Made by a program: the position numbers and the translations under genes | The notes under the pieces: model-generated | Databases searched by the model: none | Told to the model about the DNA's origin: nothing | What the model saw: only the letters and a program-made list of their open reading frames with translations | Shown: piece after piece, positions 45,436 through 53,849 of the stretch | Numbering within the stretch: the first letter of the stretch is position 1 | Layout of the letters: the number at the start of each line of letters is the position of its first letter | Source: Martelella mediterranea | Lineage (GTDB): Bacteria; Pseudomonadota; Alphaproteobacteria; Rhizobiales; Rhizobiaceae | DNA: 64,000 bases | Assembly: GCF_004342225.1 (NCBI RefSeq) | Contig: NZ_SMAR01000002.1 | Location: 62,001 to 126,000, forward strand | Direction: 5' to 3'

Positions 45436-46767
45436 TTAGCCAGACCAGGACACTTTCACGGTATTGCGACCGCTGGATTTCGCTTTGTAAAGCGCCTGAT
45501 CGGCAAGGCTAAGCACCTGAGGATCGGACTCGTTGGCCCCGTAGACAGAAACCCCGACGCTGACAGTCATCCGATGCCATTCGCCGGTTGGCAACCTGAC
45601 GCCTTGTTCATCGATAGCCTTTCGGACACGGTCTGCAGCTGAAAATGCAGATCCCGGCCCGATGTCAGGCAGGAGCATTGCAAATTCTTCCCCACCATAA
45701 CGGAAGAGAATATCGTCCTGCCTTGCAACAGACTGAATGGTTTCTGCGATTTGCCTCAGCGCCTCATCACCGGCAATGTGACCATACTCATCGTTGAAGT
45801 CTTTGAAATGGTCGACATCCAGCATAAGCAGCGCAAAAACCTTTGTCTTTTCGTCAGCTTCCTGCTCACGCTCTGCCAGCAGTCGGTCGAATTCACGCCG
45901 GTTCAAAAGACCGGTCAGGCTGTCTGTTCGCGCAGCTTTGGCGAGGGCGTGCTCCTGCTGGATGATCTGCTTGGTCATCACATTGAAGGCATCGGCAACC
46001 GATGCCAGCTCAGGCGGCACCTGAACATCGATATCCCGATCACGATCACCGGCGGCGATGCGCAGAGCGCCGTCCACCAGCTTATCGGTACTGTTGATCA
46101 GCGCTCTGTCGATAATATAGATCCCGGCAGCGGCAAAAAGAACGGCGAGCGTTCCACCGATCGCCGCGATCATTTCGAGCCGAGCCAAAGCGTTTAACGC
46201 CGCAGCATGGCTTGCTTCAGTATCGATGCGCACTGTCTCCGAAATATCGCCCAAGCGTCTGGCGGTTTCGGCAATCACATCCTCGAAACGGTGCAGCGCC
46301 GGGTCGGCATCGGCCGGATTGCCTGCCTTTATCTGAGAGGCGGTTTCGAGCAGCTGCGACCACTGCTGCTGAACGCCGGTCAGAATCGGCTGAAAACGGT
46401 CATGATCCTCAACAGCGGCTGTTAGCTCTTTCAGTTGAACGGCCACTTCTCGCTCGGTAGCCTCAAACGCACGCCGATAGGCTTCATTGCCCTCTTCGGC
46501 GAAATCGTTGACCGCTGCCGAAATATCCCAAAGCTCATTATGAATGCGTTCCAAAGGAACAAGAATGCGATGTTGCGCGTTCACAACATCGCGAAACGGA
46601 CGCGAGATCTGATTGTGAAAAGTGACATAACCGATCACCGCGACGATAGCGAGCGGCAAAAGGGCCGCGGCCATGCCGACACCCAGCCACACACGCAGCG
46701 ATAAACTGCGAAACCACCGCATCAAAGCTGTCACATCACCTGACTGGTTCATCTGATCCGCTCTCAT
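45436..46767 (-). CDS. Membrane-bound diguanylate cyclase (HAMP-GGDEF)
   Basis: A 443-residue inner-membrane protein: a transmembrane segment near residues 17-37, a helical periplasmic sensor region (about 38-190), a second segment (about 200-222), HAMP, and a C-terminal GGDEF domain with active site RYGGEEFAML. The inhibitory I-site RxxD is present as RQDD five residues before GGEEF, so product feedback by c-di-GMP is expected. No EAL domain. The start at 46767 has AAGGG upstream. Confidence 0.93.
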   Translation of the reverse strand: MRADQMNQSGDVTALMRWFRSLSLRVWLGVGMAAALLPLAIVAVIGYVTFHNQISRPFRDVVNAQHRILVPLERIHNELWDISAAVNDFAEEGNEAYRRAFEATEREVAVQLKELTAAVEDHDRFQPILTGVQQQWSQLLETASQIKAGNPADADPALHRFEDVIAETARRLGDISETVRIDTEASHAAALNALARLEMIAAIGGTLAVLFAAAGIYIIDRALINSTDKLVDGALRIAAGDRDRDIDVQVPPELASVADAFNVMTKQIIQQEHALAKAARTDSLTGLLNRREFDRLLAEREQEADEKTKVFALLMLDVDHFKDFNDEYGHIAGDEALRQIAETIQSVARQDDILFRYGGEEFAMLLPDIGPGSAFSAADRVRKAIDEQGVRLPTGEWHRMTVSVGVSVYGANESDPQVLSLADQALYKAKSSGRNTVKVSWSG

Positions 46768-47117
46768 TTCTGCCCTTGGTGCATATGGCAACAAAGGCAA
46801 GTGTTTTCCGGGGACCGGAACAGTTTCGCTTTCCCCTACCGGAAGCGATCGGTCACAACAGATTTAAAGAGAAACGCGCCATTGCGCACAATTGTGCCCA
46901 ATAACCAGCAAACGTTGACCATGTCCACGTCAAAACACGCGCATCAGAAAAAGCGGGCGCGCAAAGCGCGCAACCAAAACTGGTAGCAGAAAATCAAACT
47001 GGATTTTATCGGAGCAAAATGGCTGTTCCAGCAGCGTTTCAACCAGGCAGATGACTCTCAAGGAGTTTTTAGGAAAGAAGGCTGGTTTGCTGCCTTCTTT
47101 CCGCATCGATCAGTCCA
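46768..47117. other. Intergenic region between the diguanylate cyclase and the copper chaperone gene
   Basis: 350 bp without a confident gene. A plus-strand reading frame ends at 46986 with a very basic 21-residue C-terminus (from ATG 46921: MSTSKHAHQKKRARKARNQN plus Trp), but no good ribosome-binding site is seen. A hairpin lies at 47072-47102. Confidence 0.4.
47072..47102 (-). terminator. Hairpin downstream of the copper chaperone gene
   Basis: GGAAAGAAGGC pairs perfectly with GCCTTCTTTCC (11 bp, 9-nt loop) 16 bp after the stop. No T-run follows on the minus strand, so function as a terminator is uncertain. Confidence 0.5.
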
Positions 47118-47735
47118 TCATTCAGCGTCGTCTGATGCGCTATCGTTCTGATTCATGTTGTCCATGTGCATTCGACCGGCAGCAATGCCTTTAACTTCAA
47201 AAGGCACAGTAATGCTTCCGGCCTTTTCAAAAGTCAGATCCACATCCACCGTCGAGCCTTCCTCAAGCGGGCCGGCAAGCTCCATAAACATGATATGCAT
47301 ACCACCCGGCTCAAGCGTCACCGTAGAATGCGCCGGGACAGGAACACCATCGGCCATCCGGTACATCTTCATGACATCGCCTTCCATGCGCATGTTGTGC
47401 AGCTGCATCATACCGGCGGCCTTCGAACTTGCTGCTATCAGCCTGTCATCGTCATCGGAATTGTTGGTAATCACCACAAACCCGCCGCCAACCGGTGCAC
47501 CGGGCAAAGTTGCGCGGGCAAAAGCGCCGGTGATTTCCAGGCCGTCTGCCTTGACCGCATTTTCCGATGCCACGTCTTTCGCTTTCACCGAAGCCGCAAG
47601 GATCATCATCGGGGCGGTTTCAGTGCCACCATATTCCAGATTTCCGTGTTCAATGACCGTTCCGGCGGAAGCGGGAACAGTGAATGAAAGTGTTGCAAGG
47701 CTCAAGAAGCCGAGGCCTTTCGCGAATGCATTCAT
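47118..47735 (-). CDS. Periplasmic copper chaperone PCuAC
   Basis: A 205-residue exported protein with a signal peptide cleaved near residue 24-26 (TVPASA) and a PCuAC (DUF461) domain. The copper motif is visible: MQLHNMRM, then H in PAHSTVTLEPGGMHIMFM with its His/Met pair. The C-terminus adds a Met/His-rich tail (GRMHMDNMNQ). It delivers copper to oxidase CuA/CuB sites. The start at 47735 has GGAG 8 nt upstream. The upstream small Cys-containing gene is probably in the same operon. Confidence 0.9.
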   Translation of the reverse strand: MNAFAKGLGFLSLATLSFTVPASAGTVIEHGNLEYGGTETAPMMILAASVKAKDVASENAVKADGLEITGAFARATLPGAPVGGGFVVITNNSDDDDRLIAASSKAAGMMQLHNMRMEGDVMKMYRMADGVPVPAHSTVTLEPGGMHIMFMELAGPLEEGSTVDVDLTFEKAGSITVPFEVKGIAAGRMHMDNMNQNDSASDDAE

Positions 47736-47805
47736 GGTGAATACTCCGTTCAATCATATCGTGATTTTCGTTGACTTTGGGCAAGCGCCCTCTTCGTGTG
47801 CAGGA

Positions 47806-48177
47806 TCAAACGGAAACAGGTGGCGCACGCGAACGGTACTGACAATAAAAAACCGAATGGGGAACCGCATCATGCTGAAGCGTCATAAAAAACGCCACAA
47901 AGCCAGCATAAGCGGGTCCAGCCTTTTCAGGCGGCGGGGGAAGAAGCACAGTCTTCTGGCGACAGGCATGGCAGGTTCCATGATTGGATGGACCATCGCT
48001 CACCGCTCCGCCACTACACAAGTCAGGCGCGATTTCAGACAAAGCCAGAGTTGCCGTTCTTGCATCCGCCATAGCGGGAGAAAACGGCTGATGCAAAAAC
48101 ACCAGCGCGCACACTGCCACCATGGCCAGCGCAGCCGCCAGTTCTTTCAATATGGCTCTGATAGAATGTGCGGTCAC
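47806..48177 (-). CDS. Small exported Cys-containing protein, DUF2946-like
   Basis: About 123 residues if started at the GTG 48177, where AGAGG is 8 nt upstream. A hydrophobic segment (LAAALAMVAVCALVFL) acts as signal or anchor, followed by PDLCSGG, a HGTCHACR motif (CxxC-like, C-H-A-C) and a VLLPPPPE stretch. This resembles the DUF2946-type proteins found beside PCuAC chaperones, suggesting a copper-related role. The open frame runs back to 48480 but that part overlaps the TPP riboswitch on the other strand and is rejected. Confidence 0.6.
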   Translation of the reverse strand: MTAHSIRAILKELAAALAMVAVCALVFLHQPFSPAMADARTATLALSEIAPDLCSGGAVSDGPSNHGTCHACRQKTVLLPPPPEKAGPAYAGFVAFFMTLQHDAVPHSVFYCQYRSRAPPVSV

Positions 48178-48383
48178 GCAGCGCACCTCTGTGGCGTTCC
48201 TTAGCAGTACCTGTCTGCGGATTGCTATTCTTGACAAAGCACAAGCTTTTGCCAGAAAGCCGGTTTTCGCGCAAGCAACCTGCGGCACCAGAGGCCAGAG
48301 CGGGCTGTTATGCCGCAGCGCGACAAAAACAAGAACAGGCCCTTGCAAGCGCCCGAAGCTGGTGATAGCGTCCGGCTCATTCA

Positions 48384-48475
48384 CAGGGGGGCTCCGTATT
48401 GCCGGGGCTGAGATTGAAGGTGGCAAACCTTCTGACCCTATAGCTGATCTGGGTAATGCCAGCGGAGCGAGGTCA
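48384..48475 (+). promoter_or_regulatory. TPP riboswitch (THI element)
   Basis: The conserved cores are present in order: a G-rich 5' strand, GGGGCTGAGA, a variable hairpin (GAAGGTGGCAAACCTTC), ACCCT, CTGATCTGGGTAATGCCAGC, and a closing GGAG that pairs with CTCC (48392). It ends a few bases before the ykoF ATG and covers the ribosome-binding region (GGAGCGAGG), so translational control by thiamine pyrophosphate is likely. Confidence 0.95.
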
Positions 48476-48478
48476 AAC

Positions 48479-49090
48479 ATGTTTTCCGGTGCACAAGTCT
48501 CTCTCTATCCCATGACCGACGGTTTCGTCGATGTCATCCTTGATGCTGTCAGGGCGATGGATCCTTTCGCAGAAAAGCTCAGAATTGAGACGGATGATGT
48601 TTCAACACTGATGGTCGGCCCGCATGAGGCGCTTTTCGACGCGATGCACGCGCTTTTCGACAGCGCGGCGGCAACAGGCCACCATGCCGTGCTTCATGCC
48701 ACAGTTTCCCGGGGCTGCCCCGGCGAGCCGGATGATCCGATCTGCGCCGGGCCGCTTGATGCCGGAACCTTCGGGCCGCTGGAGGAACGCCAGCAACAGG
48801 CAATGACAGAAGTCCGGCAGACGCCCGCTTCAGGCTTGCGTGCCGACGGGCAATTCTCACTTTATGTGCCCGGCGCCACGATCCACATGGACGAGGTTTA
48901 TGGTTGCATCGACTTCCTGAAGCAGGCAGGCGTTTTCGCGAAATCGAAGAACTTCTGTACCAAGCTATCCGGTGACAGTTCGGCTGTTTTTGAAGCTTTG
49001 CATCAGGCATTCATTCGCTTTGGCTCACCCGCCGGACATGTCGCGCTCGACATTACGATTTCGGCCAACAGCCCCAGCCTCAAGAAGTAG
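48479..49090 (+). CDS. ykoF: YkoF-type thiamine/HMP-binding protein
   Basis: A 203-residue protein with two ACT-like repeats of about 95 residues (SLYPMTDGFVDVILDAV and FSLYVPGATIHMDEVYGCID), the YkoF family plan that binds thiamine or its pyrimidine. No signal peptide. The start is the ATG directly after the TPP riboswitch; the frame is open upstream through the riboswitch, which is not coding. First gene of a thiamine-precursor salvage operon. Confidence 0.9.
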   Translation: MFSGAQVSLYPMTDGFVDVILDAVRAMDPFAEKLRIETDDVSTLMVGPHEALFDAMHALFDSAAATGHHAVLHATVSRGCPGEPDDPICAGPLDAGTFGPLEERQQQAMTEVRQTPASGLRADGQFSLYVPGATIHMDEVYGCIDFLKQAGVFAKSKNFCTKLSGDSSAVFEALHQAFIRFGSPAGHVALDITISANSPSLKK

Positions 49091-49108
49091 TCCGCTCCGG
49101 AGAAAATC

Positions 49109-49903
49109 ATGTCCATGCCTCTTCCGGGCGGACACCACTTCCTGTGGTGCCGCAAACTGTCCCGTGCGCTTCCGGCAACCATCGCTGTCATCGCTCTGCT
49201 GTTGATCTGGGAAACATATGCGCGCGTTTCCGGCATCCGCCCGACCACCTTGCCTGCCCCTTCGCGCATTGCAGACCAGGCCTGGATCAACCGTGAAGCC
49301 TTGATCAGCAACACCATTCCGACGATCAAAGCGACGCTGTTCGGCTTCGCACTCTCGCTGATGGCCGCCTTCGTTCTGTCGGTCGTGCTCGATTTCTCCA
49401 GGCTGATGCGTCAGGCGCTTGTGCCTCTTTTCATTATCAGCCAGACGCTACCGCTGGTCGCTATCGCTCCGCTGGTGGTTTTGTGGTTCGGCTTTGGGCT
49501 GATGCCAAAAATACTGCTGGTCGCACTGGTCACTTTTTTCCCCATGCTGGTCGCATGGCTGCGCGGCTACGGTGCCAGTGAGCAGGAAATCGAAGACCTG
49601 CTTTATTCCATGGGCGCCAGCCGCTTCGGTGTGTTTTTCCGCGCGCGCCTGCCTGCGGCACTTCCCTATTTCTTTGCCGGCTTCAGGATTTCAATCACCT
49701 ATGCTGTCGTTGGTGCCATCTTTGCCGAATATGCAGGCGCAGCGCGTGGTCTCGGCATCTATATTCTGAATGCCAAGAATTCCTTCCGCCCCGATCTTGT
49801 TCTGGCCGCCGTCTTCATCTCGGCCGCCCTCACGCTCACACTGTTCGGGCTCACAGTCCTCATCGAGCGGCTGTTTGTTCGCTGGAGGCCCGTCAATGAC
49901 TGA
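49109..49903 (+). CDS. thiX: Thiamine-precursor ABC transporter permease
   Basis: A 264-residue permease of the SsuC/TauC-like group with six hydrophobic segments and the EAA loop (EQEIEDLLYSMGASRFGVF). With thiZ and thiY it forms the ThiXYZ importer for 4-amino-5-hydroxymethyl-pyrimidine or formylaminopyrimidine. It overlaps thiZ by 8 bp and follows ykoF by 18 bp. Confidence 0.9.
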   Translation: MSMPLPGGHHFLWCRKLSRALPATIAVIALLLIWETYARVSGIRPTTLPAPSRIADQAWINREALISNTIPTIKATLFGFALSLMAAFVLSVVLDFSRLMRQALVPLFIISQTLPLVAIAPLVVLWFGFGLMPKILLVALVTFFPMLVAWLRGYGASEQEIEDLLYSMGASRFGVFFRARLPAALPYFFAGFRISITYAVVGAIFAEYAGAARGLGIYILNAKNSFRPDLVLAAVFISAALTLTLFGLTVLIERLFVRWRPVND

Positions 49904-50753
49904 TCCGCTGTTATCCATATCCGACGTTTCGAAGAACTTCGGTGACCTTCAGGTGCTGGACGGCCTGTCTCTGGATGTCGCACCGCAGAGTTTCGTCAGT
50001 GTTTTAGGCCCGTCGGGTGCCGGAAAATCGACCCTTTTCAAGATTTTGACCGGCGCCGACAGAGCGGTGAGCGGCACGATAAATTTCGGGGGCGTGCCGC
50101 TCACCTTTCCCAATACCCATTTTGCCTTCATGCCTCAGCGCGATGCGCTGATGCCGTGGCGCCGGTTGATCGACAATGTGACGCTGGGCCTTGAAGTGCA
50201 GGGCATGAAGCGGCGCGATGCGCGTAAACAGGTTGAGCCACTATTCGAGACCTTCGGGCTGAAAGGCTTTGAGCAGCACTATCCGCAGGCCCTTTCAGGT
50301 GGCATGCGCCAGCGCGCTGCACTGATGCGTACCGTCGTTCAGCAACGCGACATGCTGCTTCTCGACGAACCCTTCGGGGCTCTTGACGCCCTCACCCGCA
50401 CATCAATGCAGCGTTTTCTGGAAGCCCGGTGGGAAAAGGAGCGCTGGACGGCGCTTCTGATCACCCATGATGTGCGTGAGGCTGTGTTCCTCTCCGACAG
50501 GATTTACGTGCTGTCCCCACGCCCGGCAAAGGTTCTCCGCACCTTTGACGTGCCTTTGCCGCGCCCGCGCAGTCTGGCGGATATGGCCAGCGCAGAAGCA
50601 CGCGCCGTTGAAAGTGAAATTCTGAACACCCTCCTTGTCAACGAAAATGACGGAAAGGAACAGCCCTATGAAACGGTTTTCAAACGCCCTGACACAGGCC
50701 GCAATTCTGATGACAGTGATGACCTTGACCGGCGGCGCGCATGCTGCGGATAA
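49896..50753 (+). CDS. thiZ: Thiamine-precursor ABC transporter ATPase (C-terminus overlaps thiY)
   Basis: A 285-residue ABC ATPase: Walker A GPSGAGKST, signature LSGGMRQRAALMR, Walker B LLLDEPFGALDAL and switch His in LITHDVREA. The start at 49896 overlaps the thiX stop by 8 bp. The frame stays open until 50753, giving a polar tail of about 28 residues encoded in another frame of the thiY signal-peptide region (86-bp overlap). Family members usually end near 250-260 residues, so an original stop may have been lost. Confidence 0.9.
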   Translation: MTDPLLSISDVSKNFGDLQVLDGLSLDVAPQSFVSVLGPSGAGKSTLFKILTGADRAVSGTINFGGVPLTFPNTHFAFMPQRDALMPWRRLIDNVTLGLEVQGMKRRDARKQVEPLFETFGLKGFEQHYPQALSGGMRQRAALMRTVVQQRDMLLLDEPFGALDALTRTSMQRFLEARWEKERWTALLITHDVREAVFLSDRIYVLSPRPAKVLRTFDVPLPRPRSLADMASAEARAVESEILNTLLVNENDGKEQPYETVFKRPDTGRNSDDSDDLDRRRACCG

Positions 50754-51672
50754 CGTCACCGTTGCGCTCGACTGGACGCCGAACACGAACCATATCGGTC
50801 TTTATGTCGCAAAGGCCGAAGGTTTTTACGACAAGGCCGGGCTGGATGTTGACATCCTTCCCTATTCCGACACGTCTTCCGGTACGCTGGTTTCGAACGG
50901 TATCGCCGGTTTCGGTATTGCCGGTCCAATCGCCGTCATCACCCAGCGGACAGCAGGCGCTGATATCAAAGCTGTCTATGCCATCGTCCAGCATGAGACC
51001 GGGCGGCTGGTTTTCAATGCTGACCGGGAAGACATTCAGTCGCCAAAAGATCTCGACGGCAAGGTTTTTGCAGGCTTCGGCGGCATCTGGAACAAAATCG
51101 TCCGCGACATGATCATCAATGACGGCGGCGACGGCGACTTTGAAACCGTAACGCTTGGCACATCGGCCTATGAAGCACTCGCCAACGGTCAGGTTGATTT
51201 CACACTCGATATCGCCACCTGGGAGGGCGTCAACGCCGCGCTGGAAGGACAGGAGCAGCGTTCTTTCACCTATTCGGACTATGGTGTTCCCGGCCAGCAG
51301 ACAACGATGATTATCTCTTCTGATGCCTATCTCAATGACAATCCGGAAACGGCCAGAAGCTTTCTGGCAGCAACACTGGAAGGCTATCGCTGGGCCGCGG
51401 AAAACCCGGACAAAGCCGCCGATATTCTGATGGAGGCAAATCCATCGGTCCTCACCAACGCTGCACTGGTTCATGGCTCAATGGAGGCGCTCGTCGACGG
51501 CCGCTACCTGATCGCAGAAGACGGCACGATCGGCACAATCGACCCGAAACGGTTCAACGCGCTGGGCGCCTATCTGACAGAGGCAGGCGTGTTGCAGGAT
51601 GAAAGCGGCGCCACGATCTCGGACGCACCGGATTTCACTCCGTATTTTTCCAATGACTACCTGCCGGAATAA
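50668..51672 (+). CDS. thiY: Thiamine-precursor periplasmic binding protein (NMT1/THI5-like)
   Basis: A 334-residue exported binding protein with signal peptide cleaved after GGAHA and the family N-terminus VTVALDWTPNTNHIGLYVA. Members bind N-formyl-aminopyrimidine or HMP. The start at 50668 has AAGGA upstream and lies inside the end of thiZ. tenA follows after 11 bp, consistent with hydrolysis of the imported pyrimidine. Confidence 0.92.
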   Translation: MKRFSNALTQAAILMTVMTLTGGAHAADNVTVALDWTPNTNHIGLYVAKAEGFYDKAGLDVDILPYSDTSSGTLVSNGIAGFGIAGPIAVITQRTAGADIKAVYAIVQHETGRLVFNADREDIQSPKDLDGKVFAGFGGIWNKIVRDMIINDGGDGDFETVTLGTSAYEALANGQVDFTLDIATWEGVNAALEGQEQRSFTYSDYGVPGQQTTMIISSDAYLNDNPETARSFLAATLEGYRWAAENPDKAADILMEANPSVLTNAALVHGSMEALVDGRYLIAEDGTIGTIDPKRFNALGAYLTEAGVLQDESGATISDAPDFTPYFSNDYLPE

Positions 51673-51683
51673 GGACGCAAACC

Positions 51684-52385
51684 ATGCATGGATCAGCCAA
51701 AATAGCAAACAGCGAAACACGCGCCTTTTCCGAAGAGGCATGGACGTTGATTGCCCCAGTCCGAAAAGCGATTGAAGACCTCCCTTTGCTGGAAGAGCTG
51801 GCCAACGGCTCCCTAAGCAAGGACGTCTTTCTGAATTATATTCAGCAGGACGCCCTTTATCTTAAAGAATATGCACGGGCTCTGGCCATCGTCGCTTCAA
51901 AAGCCCCGGACAGCGCCCAGATGATGCGCTTTCTGGAATCCTCGCAGCGCGCGCTTCAGGTGGAACATGGTCTTCATTCCGGTTTTCTTGAAAGCTTCGG
52001 CTTGTCTTTTCAGGATCTGGAAAGCGCAACCGCGTCGCCCAGCGGCTTTGCCTATGTTAATTTCATCATGGCAACGGTCCAGTCTTCATCTTATGCTATC
52101 GGCCTTTCGGCGATTTTGCCCTGCTTTTGGATTTACTACGATGTCGGTGAGCGCATGAAGGCAATGCCAAAGGTTGCGGGCAATCCATATCAGGCATGGA
52201 TCGATACCTATGGCGATGAGAATTTTGCAGACGGTGCCCGGGCGGTGATTGCACTGACCGACGCGGCAGCCGCATCAGCTTCTCCCGCCGAACGGCAGAA
52301 AATGCTCGATGTCTTTAGGCGGGCATCCCAGTATGAGTGGATGTTCTGGCAGACAGCTTCGGAGCTTGAAAGCTGGCGGGTCTGA
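51684..52385 (+). CDS. tenA: Aminopyrimidine aminohydrolase TenA (thiaminase II)
   Basis: A 233-residue all-helical enzyme that converts the amino- or formylaminopyrimidine salvage product to HMP. The catalytic Cys lies in LPCFWIYYDVG and further family residues are in YLKEYARAL and ASQYEWMFW. AAGGA precedes the start. Last gene of the riboswitch operon; a long hairpin follows. Confidence 0.93.
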   Translation: MHGSAKIANSETRAFSEEAWTLIAPVRKAIEDLPLLEELANGSLSKDVFLNYIQQDALYLKEYARALAIVASKAPDSAQMMRFLESSQRALQVEHGLHSGFLESFGLSFQDLESATASPSGFAYVNFIMATVQSSSYAIGLSAILPCFWIYYDVGERMKAMPKVAGNPYQAWIDTYGDENFADGARAVIALTDAAAASASPAERQKMLDVFRRASQYEWMFWQTASELESWRV

Positions 52386-52394
52386 ACGGACGGA

Positions 52395-52438
52395 CGGCAA
52401 GCCAGCGCGACAACATCGCCCCAAACGCTGGCTTGCCG
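52395..52438 (+). terminator. Long hairpin after the thi operon
   Basis: CGGCAAGCCAGCG pairs perfectly with CGCTGGCTTGCCG (13 bp) over an 18-nt loop. No T-run follows, so it may be an RNA 3'-end stabiliser or a Rho-dependent end. Confidence 0.5.
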
Positions 52439-52561
52439 CCCCTGACATAAGAATGATTTTGCATAAATGACGGTCATGTTCTAACCCTCTTCATAGAGTC
52501 GGGTTACCGGAGATGTGAAAAGTCTCACTCGGGCTGAGGTTTGTCGTTAAAGAGGGCTGTT

Positions 52562-53728
52562 ATGAAGATCGCCGTCGCAGGGGTCGGATATGTCGGATTA
52601 TCCAACGCCGTATTGCTTGCCCAAAACCATCATGTCGTTGCCGTTGACCTGAATGCCGACCGCATTGCCACGGTCAATGCCGGAAAAAGTCCGATCGTCG
52701 ACGCCGAGATCGAGGACTTTCTTGCCAACCGGGCTCTTGATCTGACAGCGACAACAGATTCCACCGTAGCCTTTGAAGGCGCAGACTTTGTGATCGTCGC
52801 GACGCCCACCAATTACAATACCGAGACCAACTATTTCGACACATCATCGGTCGAATCCGTGATCGCTGAGGTTCGCGGGGTCAATCCGGCAGCGACCATC
52901 GTGATCAAGTCAACCATCCCAGTTGGCTTCATCGAACGGGTCCGGCATGAGTTTGACACTGTCCGGATCCTGTTTTCACCGGAGTTCTTACGCGAAGGGC
53001 GCGCGCTCTACGATAACCTGCATCCTTCACGTATCATCGTTGGCGACCGGTCCGAACGTGCACAAACCTTTGCTGACCTTTTGATGGAAGGCGCCATCAC
53101 CAAGGATGCGCCGGTGCTGTTCACCAACCCATCCGAGGCCGAGGCCATCAAGCTTTTCGCCAATACCTATCTTGCCATGCGCGTTGCCTATTTCAACGAA
53201 CTGGACAGCTATGCCATGGCCCATGGCATGGATACACGCCAGATTATCGACGGCATCGGCCTCGACCCCAGAATTGGCAGCCATTACAACAATCCCTCCT
53301 TCGGCTACGGCGGATATTGCCTGCCCAAAGATACGCGCCAGCTTCTCGCCAATTACTCAGATGTTCCGCAAAACCTGATCCGCGCCATTGTTGACGCCAA
53401 CACAACGCGCAAGGATTTCATCGCAGAGCAGATCATTGCAAAGCAGCCGGAAACCGTCGGCATTTATAGGCTTGTGATGAAATCCGGCTCTGACAATTTC
53501 CGCGATTCTTCCGTTCAGGGGATCATGAAACGGATCAAGGCCAAGGGCATCAGGGTCATCGTTTATGAACCCGTTCTGACAGAGCCTGAGTTCTTTCGAT
53601 CACCGGTCATCAATGATCTGGAGACCTTCAAGAATGAAGCCGACATCATTGTCGCCAACCGGATTACCGACGACATTCGCGATGTCACAAACAAAATCTT
53701 CACGCGCGATCTGTTCGGCTCCGACTAG
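52562..53728 (+). CDS. ugd: UDP-glucose 6-dehydrogenase, enterobacterial type
   Basis: A 388-residue enzyme oxidising UDP-glucose to UDP-glucuronate for polysaccharide synthesis. The Rossmann motif [35 protein letters not shown] and catalytic Cys in [11 protein letters not shown] are present, ending TRDLFGSD. The length and whole pattern match the short E. coli/Klebsiella Ugd more than the longer rhizobial enzymes. The start at 52562 has GAGGG 5 nt upstream. No polysaccharide genes are adjacent. Its stop codon lies in a palindromic repeat. Confidence 0.95.
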   Translation: MKIAVAGVGYVGLSNAVLLAQNHHVVAVDLNADRIATVNAGKSPIVDAEIEDFLANRALDLTATTDSTVAFEGADFVIVATPTNYNTETNYFDTSSVESVIAEVRGVNPAATIVIKSTIPVGFIERVRHEFDTVRILFSPEFLREGRALYDNLHPSRIIVGDRSERAQTFADLLMEGAITKDAPVLFTNPSEAEAIKLFANTYLAMRVAYFNELDSYAMAHGMDTRQIIDGIGLDPRIGSHYNNPSFGYGGYCLPKDTRQLLANYSDVPQNLIRAIVDANTTRKDFIAEQIIAKQPETVGIYRLVMKSGSDNFRDSSVQGIMKRIKAKGIRVIVYEPVLTEPEFFRSPVINDLETFKNEADIIVANRITDDIRDVTNKIFTRDLFGSD

Positions 53729-53829
53729 AGCATTTCGCAGTCAGATGGAAACATCTGACGTCCGCGAAAATGCGTCATAACAAAGAGATAGAGCGGTTGC
53801 GCGTTTCCATGAATGGCGGAAGCGCTCTA
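53726..53829. repeat. Dispersed palindromic repeat element (longest copy)
   Basis: Two hairpin units: TCAGATG-GAAA-CATCTGA inside near-paired GCATTTCGC / GCGAAAATGC, then a unit bounded by perfect inverted ends TAGAGCG (53789) and CGCTCTA (53823). It begins at the ugd TAG and ends 20 bp before the stop of the convergent regulator. First half shared with 2539-2593, second half with 14581-14623. Confidence 0.65.
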
Positions 53830-53849
53830 AGAAGAGGCCGTCAACGCTG

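Noticed and set aside
47072-47102. Clear Rho-independent terminator after the copper chaperone
   Set aside because: The hairpin is strong but no T-run follows on the minus strand; kept only as a tentative terminator.
48122-48478. N-terminal extension of the ykoF reading frame
   Set aside because: Runs through the TPP riboswitch and the antisense Cys-protein gene; homology to YkoF begins at the ATG 48479.
48178-48480. N-terminal extension of the small Cys-containing protein
   Set aside because: Overlaps the riboswitch on the other strand and has no domain; a GTG at 48177 has a proper ribosome-binding site.
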